A DNA stretch of 64,000 nt from Bacterioplanes sp. (GCA_014859445.1 JACUUC010000003.1:87753-151752), one strand, 5' to 3'; positions 8,735 to 18,028 are shown, counted from the first letter of the stretch. The notes: generated by a model from the letters alone, not told the origin. A program made the numbers and translations.

Positions 8735-9358
8735 TTATTGCCAAGAGGCGGCATAGCTTGGACGCGCTTGACACTCTGCATACCAACGCTGAATGGAAGG
8801 ATGACGATCATCAATCCGCACTTGAATGACTTTGGCGAAATCCAACGCACACAGCGCGGTAATATCCGCCACCGTAAAGCGCTCACCCGCCACATAAGCA
8901 TGGCGAGCCAACTGCTGCTCTAATACCTGCAAAAACGCGACCGCACTGCGAGCACATTCTTGCCCCCAAGCAGGCACTGGCGTCATACGATCTTTGAAAA
9001 AACCCGATCCATGCTGAAATGCCATACCCACCGGATACAACAAGCCAATTTCTACATGACGATCCCACATATCAATGTGCGCCTGTTCTAATGGCGATAC
9101 TCCACACAAATTGGGCTCCGGATAACATTGATCTAAATAGCGATTAATGGCTCCGGCTTCGGATAGACATTCACCACTGGACAACGCCAGCATCGGCACT
9201 TTCGCCATCGGGTTTTGCTGAACAAATTCATCACGCAAGTTATCGCCCGCAGCCAAGTCTAGTGACACAATTTCGACCTGATCCAATAGAGACTTTTCCG
9301 CAAGTAGCATCACCACTCGACGAGGGCTAGGCGCTTTACTGGCACTGTACAGTTTCAT
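8735..9358 (-). CDS. Glutathione S-transferase family protein
   Basis: This is a second, diverged glutathione transferase of 207 residues. The N-terminal thioredoxin-like domain starts MKLYSASKAPSPRRVVMLLAEK, with the cis-proline region NPMAKVPML (about residue 50) and the glutathione-binding acidic/serine turn SEAGAINRYLD (about 66). The helical C-terminal domain contains the buried Asp motif in FTVADITALCALDF (about residue 160). The serine-rich N-terminus (SASKAPSPRR) rather than a tyrosine suggests a Ser- or Cys-type bacterial enzyme. It is the first gene of a two-gene unit. Substrate and physiological role are unknown. Confidence 0.9.
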   Translation of the reverse strand: MKLYSASKAPSPRRVVMLLAEKSLLDQVEIVSLDLAAGDNLRDEFVQQNPMAKVPMLALSSGECLSEAGAINRYLDQCYPEPNLCGVSPLEQAHIDMWDRHVEIGLLYPVGMAFQHGSGFFKDRMTPVPAWGQECARSAVAFLQVLEQQLARHAYVAGERFTVADITALCALDFAKVIQVRIDDRHPSIQRWYAECQARPSYAASWQ

Positions 9359-9443
9359 TTTATTATTCCTATGTAGGGCCTTTTAGTAGGCTTGACGCTA
9401 CGATGAAATGCAGAAGGGGTCAATGCTCGTTACGAGAACACAC

Positions 9444-9474
9444 AAAAAACCCCACTCAATTGAGCAGGGTTTTC
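9444..9474 (-). terminator. Terminator of deaD
   Basis: On the minus strand AAAACCCTGCTC-AATT-GAGTGGGGTTTTTT forms a strong hairpin (CTC/GAG plus ACCC/GGGT with a small internal mismatch) ending in a T run, 28 bases after the deaD stop. The partial symmetry gives some U-tract on the other strand too. Confidence 0.8.
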
Positions 9475-9501
9475 TGTTGTATGGCGACGATCAATAACGT
9501 C

Positions 9502-11385
9502 TTAGCTGGCGCGACTGCGCGGCGCACGGCCTTCTGGCTTGGCCTTGCCACGATGCGGCTTACGGGGTGCACCGCTTGGTGCACCGTTCGACGCGTTGCT
9601 GGAACGACGCGGACGCGCCTCACGCACTGGCGCTGATGATTCTTTGCTGGCTTCACTTTCCTTGTAAGGACGCAAGTTCAATGTTTTGCCACAAACCCGT
9701 GCCTTTTTCAGGGTCGCCATCGTGCCCGTTGGCATACCCGCTGGCAAATCAATGACAGCAAACTGCTCAAAAATCTCGATATGACCAATGAACTTGCTTT
9801 CTAAATCGCCTTCATTTGCAACGGCACCAACCAAGTTGCCGGGTTTCAAGCCATCGTCATAACCGACCGACACCATAAAACGCGTCATACTCACATCCGG
9901 CAACCCTTTCAACGGCATCGGCTGTTCATTGGGTAATGCTTTACTACCACGCACAGGACGATCACCACGCACGGGGCGATCACGACTGGAACGATCCGCA
10001 CGCTCAGGGCGCTCTTGCGCACTGCGCTCACGGCGTTCACGCTCACGCAAACGGGCTTCCGCTTTTTCATCGATAAACAGCGGCTTTTCACCCTGCAACA
10101 AGGCGGCCAATGCAGCAGCCACATCCACCGCATCCACACTGTGCTCGGTCAAGATAGACTCGATTAACGTTTTGTACACAGCTGTATTTTCTGGTTGCAT
10201 CGCCGCCAGAACACGCTCTTGGAAGCGCTGTGCACGCTTATCGTTGACTTGTTGGGCAGTTGGCAACGCCATTTCTTCAATTTCTTGACGCGTGGCTTTT
10301 TCGATGTCGCGCAATAATCGTTTTTCGCGACCGCGAATAAACGCAATGGCATCACCGGTACGACCAGCACGACCTGTACGACCAATGCGGTGTACATACG
10401 ATTCGGTGTCTTGTGGGATGTCGTAGTTAACAACGTGACTGATACGCTCAACATCCAAACCACGCGCAGCGACATCGGTTGCCACGATCATGTCGAGCTG
10501 GCCTTGCTTTAATTTTTCAACGGTCTTTTCGCGCAGTGCCTGTGGAATATCACCATTCAATGGCGCACACTTGAAACCGTGTGCCTGCATGTAATCGGCA
10601 ACTTCTTCCGTTGCTTGCTTGGTACGGACAAACACCATCATCGCGTCGAAGTCTTCGACTTCACACATGCGTAACAAGGCGTCATTTTTGTGAGCACCAG
10701 CCACAAACCAATAGCGTTGACGGACATTCGCATTGGTGGTGGTTTTGTTTTGGATTTTAACTTGAACGGGATCATTCAAATGCGTTTCCGCTACGCGTTG
10801 AATTTCGCGCGGCATGGTCGCCGAGAATAAGGCTACCTGACGGGCGGCAGGCGCGTGCTCTAAAATCCAATTCACATCGTCAATGAAACCCATGCGCAGC
10901 ATTTCATCGGCTTCGTCCAGCACCACCGCTTTAATATCGGCCAAGCTTAACGTGCCACGACGCAAGTGATCCATCACTCGACCCGGTGTACCCACCACCC
11001 ACTGAGGTCCACGCTTTAATTCACGTAATTGGCTGTCGTAAGCCGCACCACCGTAAATAGCCGCCACATTCAAGCCATCAATGTACTTGCTGTAGGTTTT
11101 TACGGCTTCAGCCACTTGCTGCGCCAACTCACGAGTTGGTGCCAACACCAGCACTTGAGGCGATTTAAAATCAACTTGCGTACGCGCAATCAGCGGCAAA
11201 GAAAAAGCGGCGGTTTTACCGGTACCCGTTTGCGCCATGCCCAACACATCACGGCCAGCTAATAAAGAAGGGATAGCTTCGGTTTGAATCGGTGAAGGTT
11301 TTTCGTAACCTAACTCGTCCAAAGTCCGAAGAATAGGAAAAGGTAAGCCCAGGCTAGCGAAGCCTGTTGGAATTGAATCGGTCAT
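9502..11385 (-). CDS. deaD: ATP-dependent DEAD-box RNA helicase DeaD/CsdA
   Basis: This RNA helicase is used in ribosome assembly and mRNA turnover, often cold-inducible. The 627-residue protein has all helicase motifs: the Q motif (FASLGLPFPILRTL with SPIQTEAIP), Walker A AQTGTGKT (51-58), PTRELA (83-88), TPGR (133-136), DEAD (157-160), SAT (about 189), ARGLD and HRIGRTGR (about 330). A DeaD-type DbpA-like RNA-binding domain (MTRFMVSVGYDDGLKPGNLVGAV region, about 490-565) follows an Arg/Asp-rich linker with RSSRDRPVRGDRPVRG repeats, and the tail is basic and disordered (PRKPHRGKAKPEGRAPRSR). Length and layout match CsdA. The 209-bp region upstream is shared with a divergent histidine kinase gene; no specific cold-shock element was recognised. 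Confidence 0.96.
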   Translation of the reverse strand: MTDSIPTGFASLGLPFPILRTLDELGYEKPSPIQTEAIPSLLAGRDVLGMAQTGTGKTAAFSLPLIARTQVDFKSPQVLVLAPTRELAQQVAEAVKTYSKYIDGLNVAAIYGGAAYDSQLRELKRGPQWVVGTPGRVMDHLRRGTLSLADIKAVVLDEADEMLRMGFIDDVNWILEHAPAARQVALFSATMPREIQRVAETHLNDPVQVKIQNKTTTNANVRQRYWFVAGAHKNDALLRMCEVEDFDAMMVFVRTKQATEEVADYMQAHGFKCAPLNGDIPQALREKTVEKLKQGQLDMIVATDVAARGLDVERISHVVNYDIPQDTESYVHRIGRTGRAGRTGDAIAFIRGREKRLLRDIEKATRQEIEEMALPTAQQVNDKRAQRFQERVLAAMQPENTAVYKTLIESILTEHSVDAVDVAAALAALLQGEKPLFIDEKAEARLRERERRERSAQERPERADRSSRDRPVRGDRPVRGSKALPNEQPMPLKGLPDVSMTRFMVSVGYDDGLKPGNLVGAVANEGDLESKFIGHIEIFEQFAVIDLPAGMPTGTMATLKKARVCGKTLNLRPYKESEASKESSAPVREARPRRSSNASNGAPSGAPRKPHRGKAKPEGRAPRSRAS

Positions 11386-11594
11386 TTTTTACCTGTCGTT
11401 CAAAGAGGAAGGGCATGGCCGCTCACACACTTTGCAAACGCGGCTTGGCCCGACTCGGGATTAAAAGAGCGCGTAGTCTATCCTAATTTTGCTCAATCTG
11501 CTCATTTTTTTTAGTAACCGTTTGTTCAGCAGGCTTGATCATTGGCAATTAGGAACATGGCTGCTAGTCTGAGGAAAACCCTAAAGATAATTCT

Positions 11595-13673
11595 ATGAAC
11601 ATCAAGACACGCATATTACTTTCTGCTATTTCGTTGCAGCTATTGGGCTTTCTTGTTTTGATTCATAACTACGACCAGCGCGTCAGCGATGCCGTTTTAG
11701 AAAATCAACAAAGGCAAGTACGCCAAGCCATGGTCGCTACCTCACATCATCTTGATGCGGTGGCCGAACAAAGTGAATTAAGTGCGCAAGGACTGGCTCA
11801 TGCTGGTGAGATTGTCTTTGAAACACGCCTATCGCTATCGGCACACACCATGACCGAGCAGACCGAACGATTGCTACGACGCAACTTACTGTCATTCAGC
11901 GATGCGCTCGGCAATGGACTCTGGTTTGAACCCTACGCGTTATTCCCCAGTCGCCGCTTCTTCGGTCCGTATGCGTATCGACAAGAAGACGACGTTCACA
12001 TGAGCTGGGCCTTCAATCATCCCGAATACAACTATCATGAGCACGACTGGTATCGACAGGCGATCCCAGGCGACTGGGATCGTCATCAACCCAGACCCAA
12101 ACACGCCTACTGGACACCACCCTACATTGATTCGGGCACCAGTTCTCACCCAATTTTGACACTGTCGGTACCCATGTACGATGCGCAACAACGCTTGATC
12201 GGAATCAGTACGCTGGATTGGAGTTTGCTGACCATGATGGAGCACTTGAACTCATTGCAACTAACTCCTGGCAGCCAACCGTTTTTATACCATCCAACAA
12301 CGGGGGTGTATGAGTTACATGACACCCAGTCGTTGACTGTTCACACAACAATACCTGAATGGTCAGCCGAGCTGCCGACATTACCCAACCTGAGCATCCA
12401 TACGCGCCACATCACAGTCCATGGCGAAGAGCAACTATTGATGGTCAGTCAAAGTCGCTCTGGCATGCTGATTGGTGTGCGTATTCCCACGCACGAACTG
12501 TTGGTCAGTGTGCAGCAGCAAACAAAAGAAACCTTATTGGTCAGTGCGGTCATTGTCTTGGTATTTACCATCATCATTGGTTTGCTACTTGAACTGCTAT
12601 TCCGCCCGTTCGATACCATGCTGTCCATTTTACGCAACACCATTCATCGCAATGCCGATGCGGAACAGCCCGCCATTCATCCGATCCGCTATGATGCCAA
12701 CAATGAATTTCAACCCATCGTGCAAAGCTATAACCAATTGGTGCAACACATCGGTGATTTCACGCAAAAGCTGTCCGACAGCAATGCGCATCTGCAACAA
12801 CAGCAATCGATTATTGCCGAGCTGAATAACAATTTGGAGCAAAAAGTTGCCCAACGCACACAGGAATTGGCAAATAAAACGGAGGAGGCCGTCCACGCCC
12901 TACAGCAACTCAAATTGACGCAAAAGCAACTCATTAATGCCGAAAAACATGCCGCTATTGGTGAACTGGTTGCAGGCTTGGCGCACGAAATCAACACGCC
13001 AATTGGCATCGGTGTGACCGCCATGAGCGCACTGGAAGAACACGTAGACGACATCGATCAACGATTCCAAAAAAATGCTTTAGACAAATCCAGTTTCCGA
13101 GACTTTATTGAATTCACACAAGAAAGCGTTGCCATCACACACAGCAATTTACGCAAAGCCGCCGACTTAATGGGGCGTTTCAAACAGGTGGCCGTCGATC
13201 AGGCCAGTGAGCAACGGCGTGACTTTGAACTAACCGATTACCTGCAAAGTGTGTGTACCTCGCTATTACCGAGTTACAAATACCGTCCAATACGCATTGA
13301 TTTACAGTGCCCTGAAAAATTATTTGTTTGCACGTATCCCGGTGCCATCTCACAGATTCTGACAAATTTGATCATGAACTCCCTGCAACACGCCTATGCC
13401 GCAACGGATGCAGGGCACATCACCATTGCCACACAGCGCATCGAGAATCACATCACGATTCGCTATCACGATGACGGCAAAGGTATGACAGAGGAAATAC
13501 GCGCTCGATTTTTTGAGCCGTTTTTTACTACCGAACGACAAAATGGCGGCAGCGGCTTAGGCGGACACATTATTCACACCCTAGTGACCGACCTACTAGG
13601 CGGTGAGATTCGTTTAGAATCCACCATAGGCCATGGCAGCGAGTTTATCATCACACTGCCATGTACAGCCTAA
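11595..13673 (+). CDS. Orphan membrane sensor histidine kinase with periplasmic Cache-like domain
   Basis: This is an inner-membrane two-component sensor. The 692 residues comprise a first transmembrane helix (8-25), a large periplasmic domain (about 30-310) whose segment PYAYRQEDDVHMSWAF...YNYHEHDWYRQAIP resembles dCache sensory domains, a second transmembrane helix (LLVSAVIVLVFTIIIGLLLEL, about 312-333), a HAMP-like linker, a coiled coil (SNAHLQQQQSIIAELNNNLEQ), the H box GLAHEINTPIG (His 464), an N box (ILTNLIMNSLQHAY) and G boxes DDGKGM and GGSGLGGHI. No response regulator is adjacent. The ligand is unknown. The ATG at 11595 has only weak ribosome-site support (AAAGATAA). It is divergent from deaD. 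Confidence 0.9.
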   Translation: MNIKTRILLSAISLQLLGFLVLIHNYDQRVSDAVLENQQRQVRQAMVATSHHLDAVAEQSELSAQGLAHAGEIVFETRLSLSAHTMTEQTERLLRRNLLSFSDALGNGLWFEPYALFPSRRFFGPYAYRQEDDVHMSWAFNHPEYNYHEHDWYRQAIPGDWDRHQPRPKHAYWTPPYIDSGTSSHPILTLSVPMYDAQQRLIGISTLDWSLLTMMEHLNSLQLTPGSQPFLYHPTTGVYELHDTQSLTVHTTIPEWSAELPTLPNLSIHTRHITVHGEEQLLMVSQSRSGMLIGVRIPTHELLVSVQQQTKETLLVSAVIVLVFTIIIGLLLELLFRPFDTMLSILRNTIHRNADAEQPAIHPIRYDANNEFQPIVQSYNQLVQHIGDFTQKLSDSNAHLQQQQSIIAELNNNLEQKVAQRTQELANKTEEAVHALQQLKLTQKQLINAEKHAAIGELVAGLAHEINTPIGIGVTAMSALEEHVDDIDQRFQKNALDKSSFRDFIEFTQESVAITHSNLRKAADLMGRFKQVAVDQASEQRRDFELTDYLQSVCTSLLPSYKYRPIRIDLQCPEKLFVCTYPGAISQILTNLIMNSLQHAYAATDAGHITIATQRIENHITIRYHDDGKGMTEEIRARFFEPFFTTERQNGGSGLGGHIIHTLVTDLLGGEIRLESTIGHGSEFIITLPCTA

Positions 13674-13683
13674 TATGGGCAGG

Positions 13684-13725
13684 TATAATGCCGACGCTTT
13701 TTTCGACAGCCAGCGAAACTGGCTG
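13684..13725 (+). promoter_or_regulatory. Putative promoter and leader hairpin of ppnP
   Basis: A perfect -10 hexamer TATAAT (13684-13689) lies 61 bases before the ppnP start, with no good -35 element at the usual distance. The predicted leader contains a perfect 7-bp hairpin CAGCCAG-CGAAA-CTGGCTG (13707-13725) ending 25 bases before the GTG. It could be a simple structural element in the untranslated leader; no T run follows it, so it is not an intrinsic terminator. Confidence 0.4.
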
Positions 13726-13750
13726 ACCAACCCTGATTGAGGAATACAGC

Positions 13751-14032
13751 GTGTTAACAGTAAATGAGTATTTTGATGGCAAGGTAAAATCCATTGCCTT
13801 GCAAACGGCCACATTGCCAGCGACTGTCGGCGTTATGCAGGCCGGTGACTACGAATTTGGCACCAGCCAAAAAGAAGTGATGACCGTGGTATCGGGCACC
13901 ATGACCGTATTGTTACCCGATGCCAGCGACTGGCAGACGTTCAACCAAGGTGAGTCATTTGTCATCGAGGCCAATCAACGATTCAAACTGCAATTGAGTG
14001 GTGATACGGCCTATTTCTGTACTTACGAGTAA
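13751..14032 (+). CDS. ppnP: Pyrimidine/purine nucleoside phosphorylase PpnP
   Basis: This is a small cupin-fold enzyme (formerly YaiE/DUF1255) that phosphorolyses several nucleosides to base plus ribose 1-phosphate. The 93-residue length and the sequence [27 protein letters not shown] and [16 protein letters not shown] segments (here [13 protein letters not shown]) match the family closely. It starts with GTG at 13751, preceded by TTGAGGAATAC, which gives a GAGG ribosome site; this supports the start. It stands alone on the plus strand and converges on the PilZ gene. Confidence 0.94.
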   Translation: MLTVNEYFDGKVKSIALQTATLPATVGVMQAGDYEFGTSQKEVMTVVSGTMTVLLPDASDWQTFNQGESFVIEANQRFKLQLSGDTAYFCTYE

Positions 14033-14048
14033 CTATCTATCGCCCGCA

Positions 14049-14079
14049 CAGAGTGTGTGATGAACGTCTGCACACTCTG
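14049..14079 (+). terminator. Possible hairpin terminator between convergent ppnP and PilZ genes
   Basis: A perfect 9-bp stem CAGAGTGTG/CACACTCTG with a 13-base loop lies 17 bases after the ppnP stop, in the gap between two convergent genes. No T run follows on either strand, so it may act only as an RNA 3'-end stabiliser or with Rho. Confidence 0.35.
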
Positions 14080-14110
14080 CTCGGCAATCCCCCCCGGCGT
14101 GACAGCGACA

Positions 14111-14764
14111 TCAACGTTCGTACAAATGACTCAATACAAACGCGTGCATGGCAATACGATCGGCATCGTTCATGGCCAAAAACTGAACCCCCACTTGCAA
14201 GCCATCTTTATCGGCCTGCACCGTACGCACAACCCCTTGAACTTTGATGATGCGCTCGATACCACTGACGGACACTTGCGCAGTCACCTCAATCGGTTCG
14301 CCATCCATCACTGGCAACTGCTTGGCGGTTAAGCGCGCACCACCCAAGCTCAAATCACGAATCATGGCCGAACTTTTTTGCTGTAACTCATCACCGTAAT
14401 GCACGGCACAAATCAGATTCACCGCGGCGCGCACACTCTTTCGTACCTCACCCATAACAATCGAGGACGGCATCGCCAAATGCAGATGCGCGTAAGGGGC
14501 TCGAGAAATATGCGTGATTTCGGTACGAAACGCACAAGCGCTATTCATCTGTTGAGCAAACAAACGTACGGCCAACCCCATGCCCAGCTTCAACGCCATG
14601 GGGGAATTATTCACCATGGGTGTGCTAATAATAATGCTGTGACCCGCGCGATAGCCCAGCAACTGACTCTTATCACGATCATGGGTATAACCATCAAACT
14701 CCAACTGCAACGGCTGTCCGGGCAGCAGTCTTAAATCCTCAAAGCGAACGGGTTTGTCATCCAT
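14111..14764 (-). CDS. PilZ-domain c-di-GMP-binding protein (YcgR-like)
   Basis: This protein is predicted to bind cyclic di-GMP and act on motility or surface behaviour. Its 217 residues hold an N-terminal YcgR-type flagellar-brake-like domain (about 5-100) and a C-terminal PilZ domain (about 104-215) with both nucleotide-binding motifs intact: RxxxR at 108-112 (RKSVR) and DxSxxG at 137-142 (DLSLGG). The start is taken at the ATG at 14764 because AAGG lies 5 bases before it; a TTG four codons upstream would overlap that site. It stands alone, 14 kb from the flagellar genes, so a brake role is inference from domain type only. Confidence 0.88.
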   Translation of the reverse strand: MDDKPVRFEDLRLLPGQPLQLEFDGYTHDRDKSQLLGYRAGHSIIISTPMVNNSPMALKLGMGLAVRLFAQQMNSACAFRTEITHISRAPYAHLHLAMPSSIVMGEVRKSVRAAVNLICAVHYGDELQQKSSAMIRDLSLGGARLTAKQLPVMDGEPIEVTAQVSVSGIERIIKVQGVVRTVQADKDGLQVGVQFLAMNDADRIAMHAFVLSHLYER

Positions 14765-14828
14765 GTGGGCCTTCAATCATTCAATAAAAACAATAATATA
14801 GCTTAGATATTCGGCAATGTCGTAATGG

Positions 14829-15962
14829 TTATAAATCAAGGAACGGATGGTTTTGTGTTGTCCAAGGCGAGCGCTGCAATTCGACTAACCAAGATTCAGT
14901 TACCGTGCTGACATGGGCATGCTGCCAATTCGGCTGACCATCCTTATCCAACACCAACGCTCGGATACCCTCCGTAAAATCGGGATGACGAACCGCCTGC
15001 CACGCAAGGATCAATTCCCACTGCACCACTTCTTTTAAACTCATACGCTGCCCACGTTCAAGTTGAACCATAATCAACGCCGCGGTCGCAGGACAACCCT
15101 TCAAATACTGTTGCACACCGGTTTTCCACCAGTGTGATTCATTGGAATGAGTGCGCAATGCACGATCAATCGCCACGAGATCGTTCTCAGCAAACACCGT
15201 GTTCAAATCGTCCCAAATCGGTTCCACACGGCTGTCAGGACACAGATCATTCGGCAGTTCTTGCGAGCGGATCAAACGACGCACCAATGCATGATTTTCG
15301 GCTCGGTTGGCTTGCCATGGCTGTTCGACTAAGCCAGCCAGTAACGTTTCCCACCCCTCTTCGGCACACACATATTGAGTAAAACCAAACGCCTTACAAT
15401 CGGTGGCGTTCATCGCGCTGCCGGTCAAACCCAACCAATGCCCCAGCGGATAGGGCAAACGCGATAAGTAATAGCTTGCCGCCACATCGGGAAACAGGCC
15501 AATACGCACCTCTGGCCACGCCAAATGGATACTGGGCGTGGCGATACGATGATTGGCCGCGATGAATAGCCCCAGTCCGCCTCCCATCACAAAGCCTTGT
15601 CCCCAAGCAATGAGCGGCTTGTTAAACTGATGCACTCGGTAGTTCTTGCGATATTCACTGGCAAAAAACGCATCGGCGTATTGATATTGACGTTTCCCTT
15701 TGGCCAGCATGCTGCGATGCAATTTGCGAATATCACCACCGGCACAAAACGCGCGTTCACCAGCCCCGCGCATCACCACCGCCACCACCGTGTCATCCGT
15801 GGCCCAGTGTTCTAATGCCTCATCAATCAAGTCCACCATGGTTAAATCCACGGCATTCATGGCTTTGGGTGCGTTCAAGGTCAGCACACCAATCTGCTGC
15901 CCATGACGGCAGGGTAACGTGTGCGTCAATACTGCGGGTAATTTAGCCACCGTTTCTCCCAT
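14829..15962 (-). CDS. Crotonase-superfamily 3-hydroxyisobutyryl-CoA hydrolase-like protein
   Basis: This is an acyl-CoA-acting enzyme of the crotonase fold, 377 residues, longer than the 260-residue hydratases and matching the 3-hydroxyisobutyryl-CoA hydrolase subgroup of valine degradation. The N-terminal crotonase core contains MNAVDLTMVDLI, the oxyanion-hole segment ERAFCAGGDIRKLH (about 70-83), and QGFVMGGGLGLFIAANHRIA (about 124-143), followed by the helical C-terminal extension typical of the subgroup. No other valine-degradation genes are adjacent. The ATG at 15962 has a weak GAAAG ribosome site. The substrate remains inference from subgroup features. Confidence 0.85.
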   Translation of the reverse strand: MGETVAKLPAVLTHTLPCRHGQQIGVLTLNAPKAMNAVDLTMVDLIDEALEHWATDDTVVAVVMRGAGERAFCAGGDIRKLHRSMLAKGKRQYQYADAFFASEYRKNYRVHQFNKPLIAWGQGFVMGGGLGLFIAANHRIATPSIHLAWPEVRIGLFPDVAASYYLSRLPYPLGHWLGLTGSAMNATDCKAFGFTQYVCAEEGWETLLAGLVEQPWQANRAENHALVRRLIRSQELPNDLCPDSRVEPIWDDLNTVFAENDLVAIDRALRTHSNESHWWKTGVQQYLKGCPATAALIMVQLERGQRMSLKEVVQWELILAWQAVRHPDFTEGIRALVLDKDGQPNWQHAHVSTVTESWLVELQRSPWTTQNHPFLDL

Positions 15963-16219
15963 TTTTTCTTTCAGTGTGAGTGCAATCCAACGCGGTCATT
16001 GTGCCTCTAAACGAACAAACGAGCCAGTCGACTCTAGTCGCACGCGATCGATGCTCACAACAACCGACGTCACACTTGATGCAATTCGGCGTATTTGCAC
16101 ATTGGCAATCCTTAAAATCCGTGTACAGTCATTTATGACGGACTCATAACAGCCAAAACACGACCGTCATGACATTCATTTGATGCATCGTGCATCCTCA
16201 CAATAAGGTCTTCGTTCTC

Positions 16220-17209
16220 ATGCTCTACCCTCGCTTACAGGATGTCTCTCGCCTAATCCTCGTCACACTCTCTCTTGTATTACTCAGTGCCTGCAGCGCT
16301 CACCAGCAAGATGCTCTGTTGCAAAAAGTCGTTGATATGGGACGTGACAGTGCCGGTTTAAGCGTTCATTCGCAGCCCATTTTAGACATCGACATGCATT
16401 ATCTCCATCGTCAGGGGGATGGCCCTACCGTGGTATTGGTTCATGGTTTTTCCGCCAACAAAGACGCTTGGCTGCGCTTTGCCGACGCACTGCCAGACAC
16501 CATGCCATTACTCATTCCCGACCTTGCGGGGCATGGCGATTCATCCGAGAGCGATGACTATACGCTAATGCGCCAAAGTGAACGCTTACATGCCTTATTT
16601 GATGCACTGGAGCTACCCGCCGTCCACATCATTGGCAGCTCAATGGGCGGAGCCATCAGCACGATTTACGCCATCCAACACCCTGAGCGCGTGCTCAGCT
16701 TAGGTTTAATGAATGCCGCCGGAATCGATGGCGAACAGGAAAGTGAGTATTTCCAGTTATTGGCCACGGGCGTTAACCCTTTGATTGCTACCGACAACCA
16801 AAGTTTTGACGATCGCTGGCAATTGCTGATGAGTCAGCCACCCTTCATACCATGGCCACTGAGCAGTGCTATTCGCCGCCAAACCATTGCCAATGCCGAC
16901 TTAAATAAACGCATCTTTGCCGACATGCTGGCCTCACGCGAGCAATTAACCGAACAAGGATTTGAACAGCAATTGAGCGAACGGGTCACTATGCCGGTGT
17001 ACATTGCTTGGGGCGAAGAAGATCGTGTATTGGATGTGTCCGCCGTCCGTGCGTTTCAACAACACCTACCTCACGCACAGGCCGTGATATACAGTGAAGT
17101 GGGTCATGTACCTATGCTAGAAATTGCTGAGCTCAGTGCACACGACTATCAACGATTCATTCAAGGCGTGAATGACGCCAACACCATCAGTGCCGTCACT
17201 CAACCCTGA
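16220..17209 (+). CDS. Alpha/beta-hydrolase fold lipoprotein (esterase/lipase-like)
   Basis: This is a lipid-anchored serine hydrolase in the cell envelope. From the ATG at 16220 the product has 329 residues: a lipoprotein signal with lipobox LLSAC (lipidated Cys 25), the oxyanion segment LVHGFSANKDAW (about 73-84), the nucleophile elbow GSSMGG (Ser 141), a late acidic residue in WGEEDRVLD and the catalytic His in EVGHVPMLE. A GTG at 16190 would add ten residues before the signal peptide and has no ribosome site; the 16220 start gives a cleaner signal but its AAGG is 11 bases away. The protein resembles monoacylglycerol-lipase/esterase hydrolases; substrate unknown. Confidence 0.86.
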   Translation: MLYPRLQDVSRLILVTLSLVLLSACSAHQQDALLQKVVDMGRDSAGLSVHSQPILDIDMHYLHRQGDGPTVVLVHGFSANKDAWLRFADALPDTMPLLIPDLAGHGDSSESDDYTLMRQSERLHALFDALELPAVHIIGSSMGGAISTIYAIQHPERVLSLGLMNAAGIDGEQESEYFQLLATGVNPLIATDNQSFDDRWQLLMSQPPFIPWPLSSAIRRQTIANADLNKRIFADMLASREQLTEQGFEQQLSERVTMPVYIAWGEEDRVLDVSAVRAFQQHLPHAQAVIYSEVGHVPMLEIAELSAHDYQRFIQGVNDANTISAVTQP

Positions 17210-17290
17210 TTGATATCCGCACACCGCCTTGCTCACCAACAGTGGGCAGCGCGGCCATAGAAGGCTAGAATACTGTTTTTCCTTAAAGGC

Positions 17291-17794
17291 ATGAATATTC
17301 GTATGAGCACAGCAAACCGCCTCACGCGCTTAACGCAATCGGTCAATAAACTGCCCGCCGCTTGGCGTCCTTGGGCGCTGTCCTTCATTATGGGACGAGT
17401 GATTCCTTTTGCCGGTACCTCGGGTACCCGCGTTGAAAAACTCACCGCGAACGAGTGCGTGATCGTGATGCGCAACAAGAAAAAAGTACAAAACCACATT
17501 GGTAGCGTTCACGCCGCCGCCATGGCCCTGTTGGCCGAATCCGCAACGGGCTTTATGACGGGCTTGAGCGTACCCGATGATCGCATCATAGTCATTCGCA
17601 GCATGGAACTGGAATACCTGAAACGCGCCACCGGCGATATGACGGCCGTGGCGTCTTTCTCGGATGAGCAATTAGCTTACGTAAAAAATACCGAAAAAGG
17701 CGATATTCAAGTGCCGATCAAAATTACCGACAGCACCGGCACCGAAACCGTTAAAGCCACCATGATTTGGGCATGGACACCGAAAAAGAAGTAA
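17291..17794 (+). CDS. DUF4442 hotdog-fold thioesterase-like protein
   Basis: This is a small (167-residue) protein of the DUF4442 group, related in fold to PaaI/YiiD-type acyl-CoA thioesterases. Visible features are WALSFIMGRVIPFAGTSG near residue 28, the hotdog helix region QNHIGSVHAAAMALLAESATGF (about 68-89) with a conserved N-H-x-G-S-x-H-A pattern, and a strand-rich C-terminus. It lacks a signal peptide and is presumably cytoplasmic. The preferred start is the ATG at 17291; a second in-frame ATG is at 17303. It stands alone between a hydrolase and the pst locus. Enzymatic activity is inference from the fold. Confidence 0.82.
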   Translation: MNIRMSTANRLTRLTQSVNKLPAAWRPWALSFIMGRVIPFAGTSGTRVEKLTANECVIVMRNKKKVQNHIGSVHAAAMALLAESATGFMTGLSVPDDRIIVIRSMELEYLKRATGDMTAVASFSDEQLAYVKNTEKGDIQVPIKITDSTGTETVKATMIWAWTPKKK

Positions 17795-17807
17795 CCCGAG
17801 TGACATC

Positions 17808-17840
17808 GACAACGGGTATCACGCCGCTGCGCCCGTTGTC
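17808..17840 (+). terminator. Possible hairpin terminator after the DUF4442 gene
   Basis: A perfect 9-bp stem GACAACGGG/CCCGTTGTC with a 15-base loop lies 14 bases after the stop, followed within 5 bases by a palindrome ATTGGCTAGCCAAT (17845-17858). There is no clear T run, so intrinsic termination is uncertain; the pair of structures may mark the boundary before the Pho-controlled region. Confidence 0.4.
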
Positions 17841-17951
17841 GGATATTGGCTAGCCAATGGCTTGCTGCATTGTCGTTTCGATATAGTCGCTTTCTAAGTC
17901 GTGATGAAACACGATCACCTAAAGACACAATTCTTTTATTCAGGCTGTGTT

Positions 17952-17969
17952 TTGTCATATTCCTGACAC
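17952..17969 (+). promoter_or_regulatory. Pho box upstream of pstS
   Basis: TTGTCATATTCCTGACAC has two 7-base half sites (TTGTCAT and CTGACAC) 11 bases apart, each matching 6 of 7 positions of the PhoB consensus CTGTCAT/CTGTCAC. It lies 60-77 bases before the pstS start, a normal position for PhoB activation. Confidence 0.75.
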
Positions 17970-18028
17970 ATATGCGCGACACAATGAGTTCATCAAGATT
18001 AACTAACTGATCCAAAGAGGAACTCACT

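Noticed and set aside
8054..9358. The two glutathione transferases as one recently duplicated pair.
   Set aside because: The proteins are clearly diverged in the active-site region and length; they share the fold and operon but not recent sequence identity.
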